A DNA stretch of 59,308 nucleotides from Catenulispora rubra (lineage in GTDB: Bacteria; Actinomycetota; Actinomycetes; Streptomycetales; Catenulisporaceae): assembly GCF_015356825.1 (NCBI RefSeq), contig NZ_JAACYW010000039.1, positions 1-59,308 on the forward strand. The letters run 5' to 3'. The position numbers were made by a program, and so were the translations under genes. Positions 25,344 to 33,906 of the stretch are shown one piece after another (the first letter of the stretch is position 1; the number at the start of each line of letters is the position of its first letter). The notes under the pieces are model-generated. The model ran no database searches, was not told the DNA's origin, and was given only the letters and a program-made list of their open reading frames with translations.

Positions 25344-27992
25344 ATGACTGGCCCGCGCGACGACACCCCCGTCGCCGATGGTGCGAGCGGAACCGTGGCC
25401 CGGCGGCGGTTGTTCGCCCGGCTCGACGGCGCGGCCCGGGTGACCCAGGTGGTCGCGCCGGCCGGCGGCGGCAAGACCGTGCTGCTGCGGTCCTGGGCGC
25501 TGGACGGTCTGGACGACCGCATCGCCCAGGTCCGCGTCACCGGGCCCGACCCGGAACCGTTCTGGAGTGCCGTGCTGCGCGCGCTCAGGGCGGCCGGTGC
25601 GCCGGTGCGCGAGGCTTCGGCGGCAGACGGCTGGGCCGTGGTCGACGGCCTGCTCGCCGACCTGGGCGCCCTGACCGGCCCGCTCTGGCTGGTGATCGAC
25701 GACGCGCACGCCTTGGGCTCCGGGGACACCCTGCGCCAGCTTGAGTCCCTCGTCATCGCCGCTCCGCCGGACCTGCGCTTCGTCTTCGCCAGCCGCGAAG
25801 AGCTGCGGCTCGGGCTGCACCGGATGCGGCTTGAGGGGGAGCTGACGGACATCCGCGCCGCAGACCTCAGATTCACGCTGGACGAGGCCGGAGCACTGCT
25901 CCAGAAGGCCGGAATCGTCCTGTCCGAGCAGGGCCTGGCCACGGTCCACGACCGGACCGAGGGCTGGGCGGCCGGACTGCGGCTGGCGGCCTACAGCCTG
26001 GCCGCCTCCGGCGACCCCGAAGGCGCGGTGGCCGGCTTCTCCGGCATCGAACGGACCGTCGCCGGATATCTGCGCGCCGAAGTGCTCGGCGGACTGAGCG
26101 AGCGGGCCTCGGAGCTGCTGGTGCGGACCTCGATGCTGGACCGGGTCTGCGGCCCGCTGGCCGACCTGCTCACCGGCGACGTCGGCGGGGAGCGGATCCT
26201 GCAGGAACTCGCCGAGTGCGACGTCTTCGTGGTGCCGCTGGACCGCCAACGCACCTGGTTCCGGTACCACCGGCTGCTCACGGACTTACTGCGTCTGGAG
26301 CTGCGCCAGAACCATCCGGAGCGTCTGGCGGAACTTCAACGCACGGCCGCCACCTGGTACGCCGAACACGGCTACCCGATCGAGGCAGTCCGGCAGGCGC
26401 AGGACGCTCAGGACTGGAAGCTGTCCGCACGCGTGCTGTCCGACCACTTCCTGGAGCTGATCCTGGACGGCCACGCGGCCGCGGTGCACGAACTGCTCGG
26501 CCGCTTCCCGGCCGGCGTCCTGGCCGCCGACACCGAACTCGTCCTGCTCCAGGCGGCGGCGGACTCGCTGCGCGGCTCGGTCGAGCAGGGCTCCGGGTCC
26601 GTGGCCCGGGCCGCGCAGGCCCAGCGCGTGGCGGCGCTGCCCGAAGAGCGGCGCGCAGGGATCCAGACCTGCCTCGCCGTCATGCGGATGTCCCTGGCCC
26701 AGCGGCGTGGCGACGGCCCGGCCACGGCTGCCGAGGCCGAGCGGCTGCTCGACTCGCCCGAGGCCGCACTCCCGGGACTCAGGGCCCTGGCTTTGATCAC
26801 GCTCGGCGCCGCAGAGCTGTGGGACATGGGCGCCGACGCGGCCGAACGCCACCTCGACGAAGGGGCTGCCCTCGCCCACCGGAACGGCCGTCCGTGGCTG
26901 GAGCTGTTCGGCCTGGGCTACGGCGCCTGGGCGACGAGCTTCCGCTCGTTCGCCGCCGCGGCCGAGAAGGCCGAGCTCGCGATCCAGCTGGCCTCCGAAC
27001 ACGGCTGGTCCGAGGAACCCGCCGCGGTCGCGGCCTACAACCTGCTGGCCATGATCCGGGTCTGGCAGCTGCGGCTGGACGAGGCCGCGGCACTGCTCCA
27101 GCACGCCGAACGAGGCCTGCACCCGGCGGCCGATCCGACGTCGGCGGTGATCTTCCACCAGACCCGCGGCATGGTCGAACTCGTCAACACCCGCTACGCC
27201 GAAGCGCTCACCGCGTTCCACGCCGCCGACCGCAACACCGGCCGGCTGGGCAACCAGGAGGCGGCCGCGCCGATGCGCGCCCACGCGATCGTGGCCACGG
27301 CGCTGCTCGGCGACCACGACCGGGCCGAGGCCGACTACCTGCGTGCCTCCGCCTCGGTGGACCGCGGCGAACTGCGCAACGCCCTGGCGGTGCTGCGCCT
27401 GGAACAAGGCGATTTCCACGGCGCCAGCGCGGCACTCGCGCCGGTCCTGGCCGGAACGGCCCCCGTCACGAATGACAGTTGGCTGATTCAGGCCAACCTC
27501 CTCGAAGCGATCGCCATGGACGGTCTGGGGGATCAGACGCTGTGCGGCCAGGCCCTGGAACGGGCGCTCGAACTCGCCGAGCGCGCGGGGACCGTGTTCG
27601 CGTTCAAGGTGCATCCGGCCCCCACCCTGCTGCGCCGGCACGCGCGGCGCACGGCGCACGCCGGCCTGGTGTACCAGCTGCTCAATACCGTCGACGACGG
27701 CCTTCGCCGGGAAGCGGATCCGACCGAGGCACTGACCTCCACCGAACTGCGTGTTCTGCGATTCCTGCCGACCAACATGTCGGCGCCGGAGATCGCCGAG
27801 GAACTGCTCGTCTCGGTGAACACCGTGCGGACCCACATGCGGCACCTCTACGACAAGCTCGACGTGCACCGGCGCACCGAGGCGGTGGTCCGGGCCCGCA
27901 CGCTCGGCCTGCTGGCGCCGCCGGGTGTGGGCGGGCCCGGGACCGGCCGGGACGGCGGCCGACCGGAACACTTCGGTGTCAGACCTCGCTGA
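25344..27992 (+). CDS. MalT-like LuxR-family ATPase regulator
   Basis: 882 residues, the size of large ATP-binding regulators of the LuxR family. Walker A is VVAPAGGGKTVLL (Lys44), Walker B is LWLVIDDAHAL. A long helical TPR-like middle region (about 330-800) follows. The C-terminal helix-turn-helix contains LTSTELRVLRFLPTNMSAPE and LLVSVNTVRTHMRHLYDKL. Such proteins bind an inducer with ATP and activate nearby promoters. The ATG follows TAGGAGAGGGAACTGCG. Codon 315 (26286-26288) is TTA, consistent with developmental control through bldA. The 3' end overlaps the convergent ligase gene by 14 bases. Shared dyads flank it on both sides. Confidence 0.93.
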   Translation: MTGPRDDTPVADGASGTVARRRLFARLDGAARVTQVVAPAGGGKTVLLRSWALDGLDDRIAQVRVTGPDPEPFWSAVLRALRAAGAPVREASAADGWAVVDGLLADLGALTGPLWLVIDDAHALGSGDTLRQLESLVIAAPPDLRFVFASREELRLGLHRMRLEGELTDIRAADLRFTLDEAGALLQKAGIVLSEQGLATVHDRTEGWAAGLRLAAYSLAASGDPEGAVAGFSGIERTVAGYLRAEVLGGLSERASELLVRTSMLDRVCGPLADLLTGDVGGERILQELAECDVFVVPLDRQRTWFRYHRLLTDLLRLELRQNHPERLAELQRTAATWYAEHGYPIEAVRQAQDAQDWKLSARVLSDHFLELILDGHAAAVHELLGRFPAGVLAADTELVLLQAAADSLRGSVEQGSGSVARAAQAQRVAALPEERRAGIQTCLAVMRMSLAQRRGDGPATAAEAERLLDSPEAALPGLRALALITLGAAELWDMGADAAERHLDEGAALAHRNGRPWLELFGLGYGAWATSFRSFAAAAEKAELAIQLASEHGWSEEPAAVAAYNLLAMIRVWQLRLDEAAALLQHAERGLHPAADPTSAVIFHQTRGMVELVNTRYAEALTAFHAADRNTGRLGNQEAAAPMRAHAIVATALLGDHDRAEADYLRASASVDRGELRNALAVLRLEQGDFHGASAALAPVLAGTAPVTNDSWLIQANLLEAIAMDGLGDQTLCGQALERALELAERAGTVFAFKVHPAPTLLRRHARRTAHAGLVYQLLNTVDDGLRREADPTEALTSTELRVLRFLPTNMSAPEIAEELLVSVNTVRTHMRHLYDKLDVHRRTEAVVRARTLGLLAPPGVGGPGTGRDGGRPEHFGVRPR

Positions 27993-29385
27993 CTTCACCG
28001 ACTTCGGTGATCTCGCGGACCTCGCGGACCTCGCCGACGTCGCGGACCTCGCCGACCACGCCGGGCAACAGGGTCCCCCGGTCGACGACCTCCGTCATCC
28101 GTCCGCCGAGGAAGAGATATCCGTCCGCGTCGACGTGGCCGAAATCGCCGGTGCGGAACCAGCCGTGGCTGAAGCCCGCGGCCGTGGCGCGTGGGTCGCC
28201 GAGGTATCCCGAGGCCACCGAGTCCCCGCGGATCCAGACCTCGCCCTGCTCGCCGATTCGAGCCGGGCGGCCGTCCGGCAGCGTCACCTGGAGTTCCACC
28301 GCCGTCGGCGGTCCGACCGAGCCGGGCTTGGCCGGACCGTCACCGGGCAACGGGGTCGCGGCGATCTGGTGCGCGGCCTCCGTCATGCCGTAGGCCTCCA
28401 GCGCGGGAGCGGCGAACGCAGCCTCCAACTGCCGCAGCGCCGCCGGTGCCAGCGGCGCGCCGTAGCTGCGGATGAAGCGCAGGGCGGGGTACTCACGCGC
28501 CGCACCCTCGGCAGCGCGGGCCAGCAGGATCCGATTGATCGTCGGCCCGGCCGTGAACCAGGTGGCCTGCGCGGCGGCCATGTCGGACCAGAAATCGCCG
28601 GCGCTGAAGCGCCCGCCTCCGGGCAGGTACGCGCCGCCGCCGCTGACCAGCGTCGCGAGCAGGCCCGCGATCAGCCCGTGCCCGTGGCAGACCGGCATCA
28701 CCACGAGCGTCGCGTCCTGCGGCGTGAGCCGGTACACACCGCTGATGCCGTTGACCGCCGCCATCAGGTTGGCATGGGTCAATGGTACGACCTTGGGCGC
28801 GGCCGTGGTGCCCGACGTCAGCATCAGAAGGGCCGGATCCGCCGGTCGCGGCGGCGCGGTCGCACCCCATCGCCGGTCCGCGAGCCGCGGTCCGGTGAGC
28901 TCGACTCGTGCCACGCCTTCGGCCTGCGCGTGCAGGTCCACCGCCAGTTTCCACACCGGCGGCGACGCCGGGAGCTGCCGGCGCAGGCAGTGCTCGCCGT
29001 ACGGGTGCGCCGGGACGATCGTGGCCCGGGCATGCACCTGCCGCAGCTGCTCGGCGAACTGCGCCGGTGCTGTCCGCGGATTCAACGGGGCCGCCGACGC
29101 TCCGATCGCGGCCAAGGCGAACAACGCCACCACCAGCTCGACGCAGTTGTCCCCGGCCACGGCGACCGTGTCCTGGCGGCACACGCCGCGCCGGGCCAGC
29201 TCGGTCGCGAGCTCGTCGACCGCCGCCTCCAGCTCGCGGTAGGTCAGCACGCCGTTCAGCACACCGTCGCTTGCGCAGACGCCGACCGCGACCCGTTCGG
29301 GCCACTGCCGCGCGGACGCCCGGATCAGCTCGGTCAGTGTCGCCGGCGCATTGTCCTCGGCGCTGTCCTCGGCGCGCGTCGTCAT
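27979..29385 (-). CDS. AMP-forming acyl-CoA ligase lacking the C-terminal domain
   Basis: 468 residues of the adenylate-forming superfamily. The phosphate-binding loop LLMLTSGTTAAPKVVPLTHA, the segment LEAYGMTEAAHQIA and WFRTGDFGHVDADGYLFLGG are intact. After GGRMTEVVDRG the expected C-terminal domain of about 100 residues, with its catalytic Lys, is missing. It is replaced by a repetitive tail (GEVRDVGEVREVREITEVG). Adenylation may remain possible, but thioester formation is doubtful. The tail coincides with an imperfect 9-base repeat at about 27985-28060. The gene is convergent with and overlaps the LuxR gene. Confidence 0.85.
   Translation of the reverse strand: MTTRAEDSAEDNAPATLTELIRASARQWPERVAVGVCASDGVLNGVLTYRELEAAVDELATELARRGVCRQDTVAVAGDNCVELVVALFALAAIGASAAPLNPRTAPAQFAEQLRQVHARATIVPAHPYGEHCLRRQLPASPPVWKLAVDLHAQAEGVARVELTGPRLADRRWGATAPPRPADPALLMLTSGTTAAPKVVPLTHANLMAAVNGISGVYRLTPQDATLVVMPVCHGHGLIAGLLATLVSGGGAYLPGGGRFSAGDFWSDMAAAQATWFTAGPTINRILLARAAEGAAREYPALRFIRSYGAPLAPAALRQLEAAFAAPALEAYGMTEAAHQIAATPLPGDGPAKPGSVGPPTAVELQVTLPDGRPARIGEQGEVWIRGDSVASGYLGDPRATAAGFSHGWFRTGDFGHVDADGYLFLGGRMTEVVDRGTLLPGVVGEVRDVGEVREVREITEVGEVSEV
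27985..28062. repeat. Imperfect 9-base tandem repeat (GACCTCGCG-like)
   Basis: About eight consecutive units related to GACCTCGCS/GACTTCACC occupy the convergent overlap of the LuxR and ligase genes. On the minus strand they encode EV/REV dipeptide-like repeats at the ligase C-terminus. Such short-unit arrays can expand or contract by slippage and may explain the lost C-terminal domain. Confidence 0.7.
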
Positions 29386-29434
29386 ATGGCTGCCCTTCCG
29401 ATCGTCTTCCGGGCTCCAGAGTCGGCACCGCTCT

Positions 29435-29451
29435 GATGATCACGCCTCATC
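29435..29451. promoter_or_regulatory. GATGA-N7-TCATC operator
   Basis: GATGA at 29435-29439 and TCATC at 29447-29451 lie about 50 bases upstream of the ligase start and 119 upstream of the membrane-protein start. The 12 bases GCTCTGATGATC (29430-29441) are identical to 24661-24672 in front of the decarboxylase gene. Confidence 0.6.
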
Positions 29452-29569
29452 AAGTTCTGGTGATCCGCCCGGCCCGGCATTTATCACGAGGTCTGGATGA
29501 CGCCGTGTGATCAGAAGTCCGGCGACCTTATGCGGTGCCGGATTAGAGCGCAGCCAAGGAGGTACCACC

Positions 29570-30175
29570 GTGAACGGCGTTCCCGAGATCTTCCTGATCA
29601 TCGCAGTGATCTGTTTCGTGATGTACAAGCGGGTGAAGGGCGAGCCCGCGCAGGGCAAGCGGATGCTGGCCGTGCCCGCGGTGCTGATCGTCGTCGGAAT
29701 CGCCGACGTCTCCAAGGACGCGCACAACGGCTCGGCGCTCGCCTACCTGATCGCCACGGTGGCGGTCAGCATCGTGCTCGGGGCGTGGCGGGCCGGCAGC
29801 GTGCGGCTCGCCGAGCGGGACGGGATCATCTTCGTCCACTACACGACGACCACGGTCGTCCTGTGGCTGGTCAACCTGGCCGTCAAGTTCGGCGCCAATG
29901 CCGCGCTCAAGGCCAGTGATCCGCACTTGTCCTCCGCCCTGGGGAACACCCTGTTCCTCACGCTCGGCGCCGGCATGTTCGTCGAGGGCTTCCTCATCGT
30001 GGCCCGAGCCATGGTCACCGGCCATCAAGTCATCTGGTCCAAGGGTGAGAACGGTGCGCCGCACCAGACCTCGGACCTGCTCGACAGCCTTCAACAGCGC
30101 CTCGCGGGCAGCGGCGGCCGGTCGTCCGGCCGGCTGACCGACGCGCGACCCACTCCCAAGAAGACCTGGAGGTAG
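29570..30175 (+). CDS. DUF1453-like multi-spanning membrane protein, copy 2
   Basis: 201 residues from the GTG at 29570, which has an excellent AAGGAGG ribosome-binding site. Helices begin at VPEIFLIIAVICFVMYKRVK; a KGEPAQGKRMLAVPAVLIVV turn follows, as in copy 1. LTLGAGMFVEGFLIVARAMV and a hydrophilic C-terminus complete the pattern. The stop lies 4 bases before the MMPL start, so they are one operon. Copy 1 is coupled to a histidine kinase instead, so the family may supply a membrane-sensing or scaffold function to different partners. Function unknown. Confidence 0.82.
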   Translation: MNGVPEIFLIIAVICFVMYKRVKGEPAQGKRMLAVPAVLIVVGIADVSKDAHNGSALAYLIATVAVSIVLGAWRAGSVRLAERDGIIFVHYTTTTVVLWLVNLAVKFGANAALKASDPHLSSALGNTLFLTLGAGMFVEGFLIVARAMVTGHQVIWSKGENGAPHQTSDLLDSLQQRLAGSGGRSSGRLTDARPTPKKTWR

Positions 30176-30179
30176 ACCC

Positions 30180-32414
30180 GTGTCCCGGATCGCGCAGTGG
30201 TGTTTCGTACACCGGCGGATCGTCGTCGCCGGCTGGCTGTTGGCGGCGATCGCCGTGCTCGTCCTCGCGAAGTCGGCGGGCAGCAATTTCAACTCCGACT
30301 TCTCGCTTCCGTCCACCGACTCGGGGGCGGCCGTGTCCCTGCTGACCAAGAACTTCCCGGCGGCGTCCGGGGAGAACGACCAGATCGTGTTCCAGACCTC
30401 CGGGGGTGCCACGGTCCGCTCGGCCGCGGTGCGCGCCGACGTGACCGCCGCGCTCGAACAGGTCGCCAAGGTGCCCGGCGTGAGCGCCGTGGGCAGCCCT
30501 TATGCCGCCGATCGCGCGGCCGCCGCCCAAATCAGCTCTGACGGGACCATCGCGTTCGCGACCGTGAGTTGGAACACCAAGAGCAGCGCCATCACGACCG
30601 CGCAGGACAACCAGTTGCTGTCCGCGGCGCACGCGGCGGATACCGGAACCGTCCACGTCTCGGTCAGCGGATCCTCGGTCGGCAACGCCGAGCAGTCCGG
30701 CGGCCACACTTCCGTGCTGGTGGGCGCCGTCGCGGCGTTCGTCATCCTGCTGCTGGTCTTCAGCGGCGCCCTGACGGCCTCGCTGCTTCCGCTGTTGTGC
30801 GCCGTGCTCTCGCTGATCATGGGCTCGGGATTCATCGACCTGCTGACGCACGCGGTGGACACCCCGAGCGTGGCCACAGACCTGGCGGTGCTCATCGGGC
30901 TGGGCGTCGGCGTCGACTACGGCCTGTTCATCATCAGCCGGTACCGGTCGGGCCTGAGGGCGGGCCTGTCGCCGCACGAGGCGATCGGCCGGTCGGCCGC
31001 GACCTCCGGGCGGACGGTGCTGTTCGCCGGCACGACCGTGTGCATCGCGCTGCTGGGCCAGCTCGCGCTCGGCGTGTCGTTCCTGGACGGGATCTCGGTC
31101 GCGGCCACGATCGCGGTGCTGCTCACCATGCTCACCTCGCTCACGTTCCTGCCCGCGATGCTCGGCTTCCTGGGATCCCGGGCGCTGGCCCGGCACGAGC
31201 GCAAGGCGTTGAACCAGCAGGGACCGCGGGCCGAGCAGGCCGGACGGGGCTGGTCGCTGCTGGCCCGGTTCGTGCGGTTCGGCCGGGTGCCGGTCGTGAC
31301 GGCCGCCACCATCGGCGTCGTCGTGATCGCGCTGCCGCTGTTCGGGATGCGGCTCGGTTCCTCCGACGCGAGCAACGATCCGACGAGCTACACGACTTAC
31401 AAGGCCGCCACGACGCTCTCGCAGGGCTTCGGCCCCGGCTTCAACGGACCGCTCGAAATCGCGGCCCAGTACGACGCGCCAGGCGCTCCGAGCGCTTTCG
31501 AGCACCTGCTCCAACAGGTGGCCCGGACCCCCGGCGTGGTGTCGGTGACGCCCCCGGTCGCCAGCCCGAACGGCACCGCCGCGGTGGCCACGGTCTACCC
31601 GACGACCGGGCCGCAGGACAAGGCGACGGCCGACCTGGTCGGCACCATCCGCGGCACCCTGGTGCCGACGGCCGAGCGCGGCACCGGGCTGGTGGTCCAC
31701 ATCGGCGGGGTCACGGCGACCGGCATCGACTTCGCCCACGTGCTCAGCACCAAGCTGCCGGTCTTCGTCGCGATCGTGGTCCTGCTCGCCTTCGTCCTGC
31801 TGATGGTCGTGTTCCGCAGCCTGCTGATACCGCTGGTCGCCTCGGTGATGAACCTGCTGTCGATCGGCGCCGGGCTGGGCGCGCTCAACGCGGTGTTCCT
31901 GTGGGGCTGGGGCAAGCACGTGCTCGGCGCGAACTCGGTGGGCCCGATCGACGCCTGGCTGCCGGTGCTGATGTTCTCGGTGCTGTTCGGCCTGTCGATG
32001 GACTACGAGGTCTACCTGGTCGCGCGGATCCAGGAGGAGTGGCACGCGCACCTCGGCCGGGCCGGCTCCCGCGCCGGACGCAAGGCCCACTCGGCCGCGG
32101 TGGTCACCGGGCACGCCAAGTCCGGGCGGGTGATCGCCGCCGCCGCGACCATCATGATCCTGGTCTTCGGCTCGTTCCTGCTCGGCGACCAGCGCTCGCT
32201 GCGCGAGTTCGGCTTCGGCCTGGCGTTCGCGGTGCTCGTCGACGCCTTCGTCATCAGGGGCCTGATGGTCCCGGCGCTGATGCACCTGCTGGGCCCGGCG
32301 AACTGGCGGATCCCGCCGTGGCTCGGCCGGATCCTGCCGAAGGTGGACATCGAGGGCGGCTCGGCGCCGGAGCCGGTACCGGCCGCGCACGTATACGCAA
32401 TTCAGGAGAAGTGA
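30180..32414 (+). CDS. MMPL-family RND transporter
   Basis: 744 residues. The layout is one N-terminal helix, an extracytoplasmic domain, a bundle of about five helices, then the same arrangement repeated. Proton-relay-type motifs are GLGVGVDYGLFIISRYRSGL in the first half and FGLSMDYEVYLVARIQEEW in the second. MMPL proteins of actinomycetes export lipids, polyketides or other hydrophobic molecules. The GTG at 30180 is preceded by TGGAGGTAGACCC. The lipoprotein gene follows after 2 bases. Together with the acyl ligase nearby, a lipidic cargo is plausible but unproven. Confidence 0.93.
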   Translation: MSRIAQWCFVHRRIVVAGWLLAAIAVLVLAKSAGSNFNSDFSLPSTDSGAAVSLLTKNFPAASGENDQIVFQTSGGATVRSAAVRADVTAALEQVAKVPGVSAVGSPYAADRAAAAQISSDGTIAFATVSWNTKSSAITTAQDNQLLSAAHAADTGTVHVSVSGSSVGNAEQSGGHTSVLVGAVAAFVILLLVFSGALTASLLPLLCAVLSLIMGSGFIDLLTHAVDTPSVATDLAVLIGLGVGVDYGLFIISRYRSGLRAGLSPHEAIGRSAATSGRTVLFAGTTVCIALLGQLALGVSFLDGISVAATIAVLLTMLTSLTFLPAMLGFLGSRALARHERKALNQQGPRAEQAGRGWSLLARFVRFGRVPVVTAATIGVVVIALPLFGMRLGSSDASNDPTSYTTYKAATTLSQGFGPGFNGPLEIAAQYDAPGAPSAFEHLLQQVARTPGVVSVTPPVASPNGTAAVATVYPTTGPQDKATADLVGTIRGTLVPTAERGTGLVVHIGGVTATGIDFAHVLSTKLPVFVAIVVLLAFVLLMVVFRSLLIPLVASVMNLLSIGAGLGALNAVFLWGWGKHVLGANSVGPIDAWLPVLMFSVLFGLSMDYEVYLVARIQEEWHAHLGRAGSRAGRKAHSAAVVTGHAKSGRVIAAAATIMILVFGSFLLGDQRSLREFGFGLAFAVLVDAFVIRGLMVPALMHLLGPANWRIPPWLGRILPKVDIEGGSAPEPVPAAHVYAIQEK

Positions 32415-32416
32415 GA

Positions 32417-32947
32417 ATGAAGACGTACCGTATCCGGATGTTGCTATCGCTGGGCGTGCTGGCATGCGCCGCAGGATTGTCGCTGGCGGCGTGTTCCAGC
32501 GGTGCCGGTTCCATCTCCGCGGCATCGACGTCGAGTATGCCGAACACGTCGGGTCCAAGCGCCACCCTCGCCGGTGTCACCACCACGGTGACTGCTCCGA
32601 GCTTGACGAGCATCGCATCCAGCTCGGCGAGCACGACCGCCGGCAGCAGCATCGTCGACACGTTCCCTGTTCCGCCCGGTGCGAATGTGGTGCAGAAAAG
32701 CAGTTCTGTCGGCGCATACCACTTCGCGCTCTCAGGGGTCACGGCGAAAGTCATATCCGACTTCTACAAGACGGCGTTGCCGCAAGCCGGCTATGTGATC
32801 ACCGAGAATGGTTCGTGGACCGGCGGCCCGTATACCGCCGTCTCGATCGCGTTCACAGGTCACGGCTACGAGGGCCACATCGGTGCCTGGACCGGCGACC
32901 ACACCGACGGGAACGGTCTGATCGGGGTCTCGCTCGTCCCGCAGTGA
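32417..32947 (+). CDS. Lipoprotein of the MMPL operon
   Basis: 176 residues. Signal peptide MLLSLGVLACAAGLSLAACS has the lipobox LAAC. A long Ser/Thr/Ala-rich linker follows to about residue 75. The C-terminal domain contains VISDFYKTALPQAGYVITEN and VSIAFTGHGYEGHIG, a pattern seen in small extracytoplasmic domains of unknown function where a tyrosine-containing helix is followed by a beta-sheet. The ATG has CAGGAGAAGTGAGA upstream and lies 2 bases after the MMPL stop. It is a probable outer-face partner of the exporter. Confidence 0.85.
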   Translation: MKTYRIRMLLSLGVLACAAGLSLAACSSGAGSISAASTSSMPNTSGPSATLAGVTTTVTAPSLTSIASSSASTTAGSSIVDTFPVPPGANVVQKSSSVGAYHFALSGVTAKVISDFYKTALPQAGYVITENGSWTGGPYTAVSIAFTGHGYEGHIGAWTGDHTDGNGLIGVSLVPQ

Positions 32948-32967
32948 CCACCGTTGAAGCACGTAAG

Positions 32968-32997
32968 GGCCGGGCCCGTCGGAAGACGGGCCCGGCC
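32968..32997. terminator. Hairpin terminator after the MMPL operon
   Basis: A 13-base stem GGCCGGGCCCGTC (32968-32980) pairs perfectly with 32985-32997 around a GGAA loop. It stands between convergent genes, so it may serve both. Confidence 0.85.
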
Positions 32998-33033
32998 TCA
33001 TTCGTGTCGGTTGGCGTGTCGGTCGGCGGGCGA

Positions 33034-33591
33034 CTACTTCATCGGCGCGCTCAAGTGATAGGCCAGCAGCTTGGCGGTGTCGTGGCCGTCGGCGACGGTC
33101 GCGGCGCGCAGCCATACGCCCAGCGTCCGGGTCAGCAGCATGGCCACCGCCATGAAGATCAGCCCGTCGGTGATCGCCGCGCCGGTGATGTGGTGTGCGA
33201 CGCACCAGTCGGTGAGCTGCTTCGGGAACCAGTGGTAGGACCCGTAGGAGAACGCGGCCCGGGCCCCGATCACCGCGGTCCACAACAGTGCGTAGGCCCA
33301 GCCGGCGCGACTGACGGGCTTTCCGGTGCGAGGGCTGCGATACACGTGCATCAGGCCGAGTGCGGCCAGTCCGCACAGCACCCCTGCGGCGACCCCGGCC
33401 AGCTCCAGGGACAGGCCGTTGCCGTGGGTGACGACGGGGTCGATGAACAGCGGGATCACCGTCGCGGCGATCAGTGCCGGGCGCAGGATCCGCAGGGCTC
33501 CGATCTTGCGATCGCGGCCGAGGTCGCTGTGCAGCGTGGCGGTCAGGACGGCGGCGTTGACGATCTCGGCCTGGGCGAGCTGACTGAACAT
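33034..33591 (-). CDS. Multi-spanning membrane protein, second family, copy 2
   Basis: 185 residues from the ATG at 33589-33591 behind CAGGAGCAGGAC. It shares with the protein at 21991 the landmarks LHSDLGRDRKIGALRILRPA, VYRSPRTGKPVSRAGWAYAL, HWFPKQLTDWCVAHHITGAA and ITDGLIFMAVAMLLTRTLG. The two clearly come from duplication. It lies between the MMPL operon, with which it is convergent, and a divergent TetR gene. The longer upstream frame is proline-rich and repetitive, so it is rejected. Function unknown. Confidence 0.8.
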   Translation of the reverse strand: MFSQLAQAEIVNAAVLTATLHSDLGRDRKIGALRILRPALIAATVIPLFIDPVVTHGNGLSLELAGVAAGVLCGLAALGLMHVYRSPRTGKPVSRAGWAYALLWTAVIGARAAFSYGSYHWFPKQLTDWCVAHHITGAAITDGLIFMAVAMLLTRTLGVWLRAATVADGHDTAKLLAYHLSAPMK

Positions 33592-33812
33592 GTCCTGCTC
33601 CTGGGGTGTCGGGGTGTCGGGGTTCGGGGTTCGGGGTTCGGGGGTGACGTGTCCCAGGCTCCGCCGGACCGCCCGGCGGCGAATCACCCCGCGGCGTGCA
33701 CCTCGGCATGACTTCGGGAAGGGCGCTTACCCCGCGGGTCCACGTTGGGTCCACGCCGGGTGCATGCCGGATCCCTGCCGAAGCCGGTGGCCCGGCTGGC
33801 GGTGAAGATAGT

Positions 33813-33839
33813 TGGACACTATGCTGGACACTGTGTCCA
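33813..33839. promoter_or_regulatory. Operator with TGGACAC repeats upstream of the TetR operon
   Basis: A perfect palindrome TGGACACTGTGTCCA (33825-33839) is preceded by another TGGACAC at 33813-33819. It lies 68 bases upstream of the TetR start in the 315-base divergent gap and is the likely autoregulatory site. The rest of the gap is GC-rich; a short GGGGTTCGGGGT-type repeat lies at about 33610-33640. Confidence 0.65.
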
Positions 33840-33906
33840 GCTAACTCGGCGGGACCCCCTCACTCCGGTGAGGGCCGTGCGCCTTCTCCCCAAGCCCAGG
33901 TGTGCC

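Noticed and set aside
26286..27998. Long minus-strand open frame opposite the LuxR gene
   Set aside because: No family features; the plus strand has Walker and helix-turn-helix motifs.
30030..32558. Very long minus-strand open frame opposite the MMPL gene
   Set aside because: Its translation is dominated by Arg, His, Gln and Asp without motifs. It is the antisense shadow of a GC-rich gene whose motifs are clear on the plus strand.
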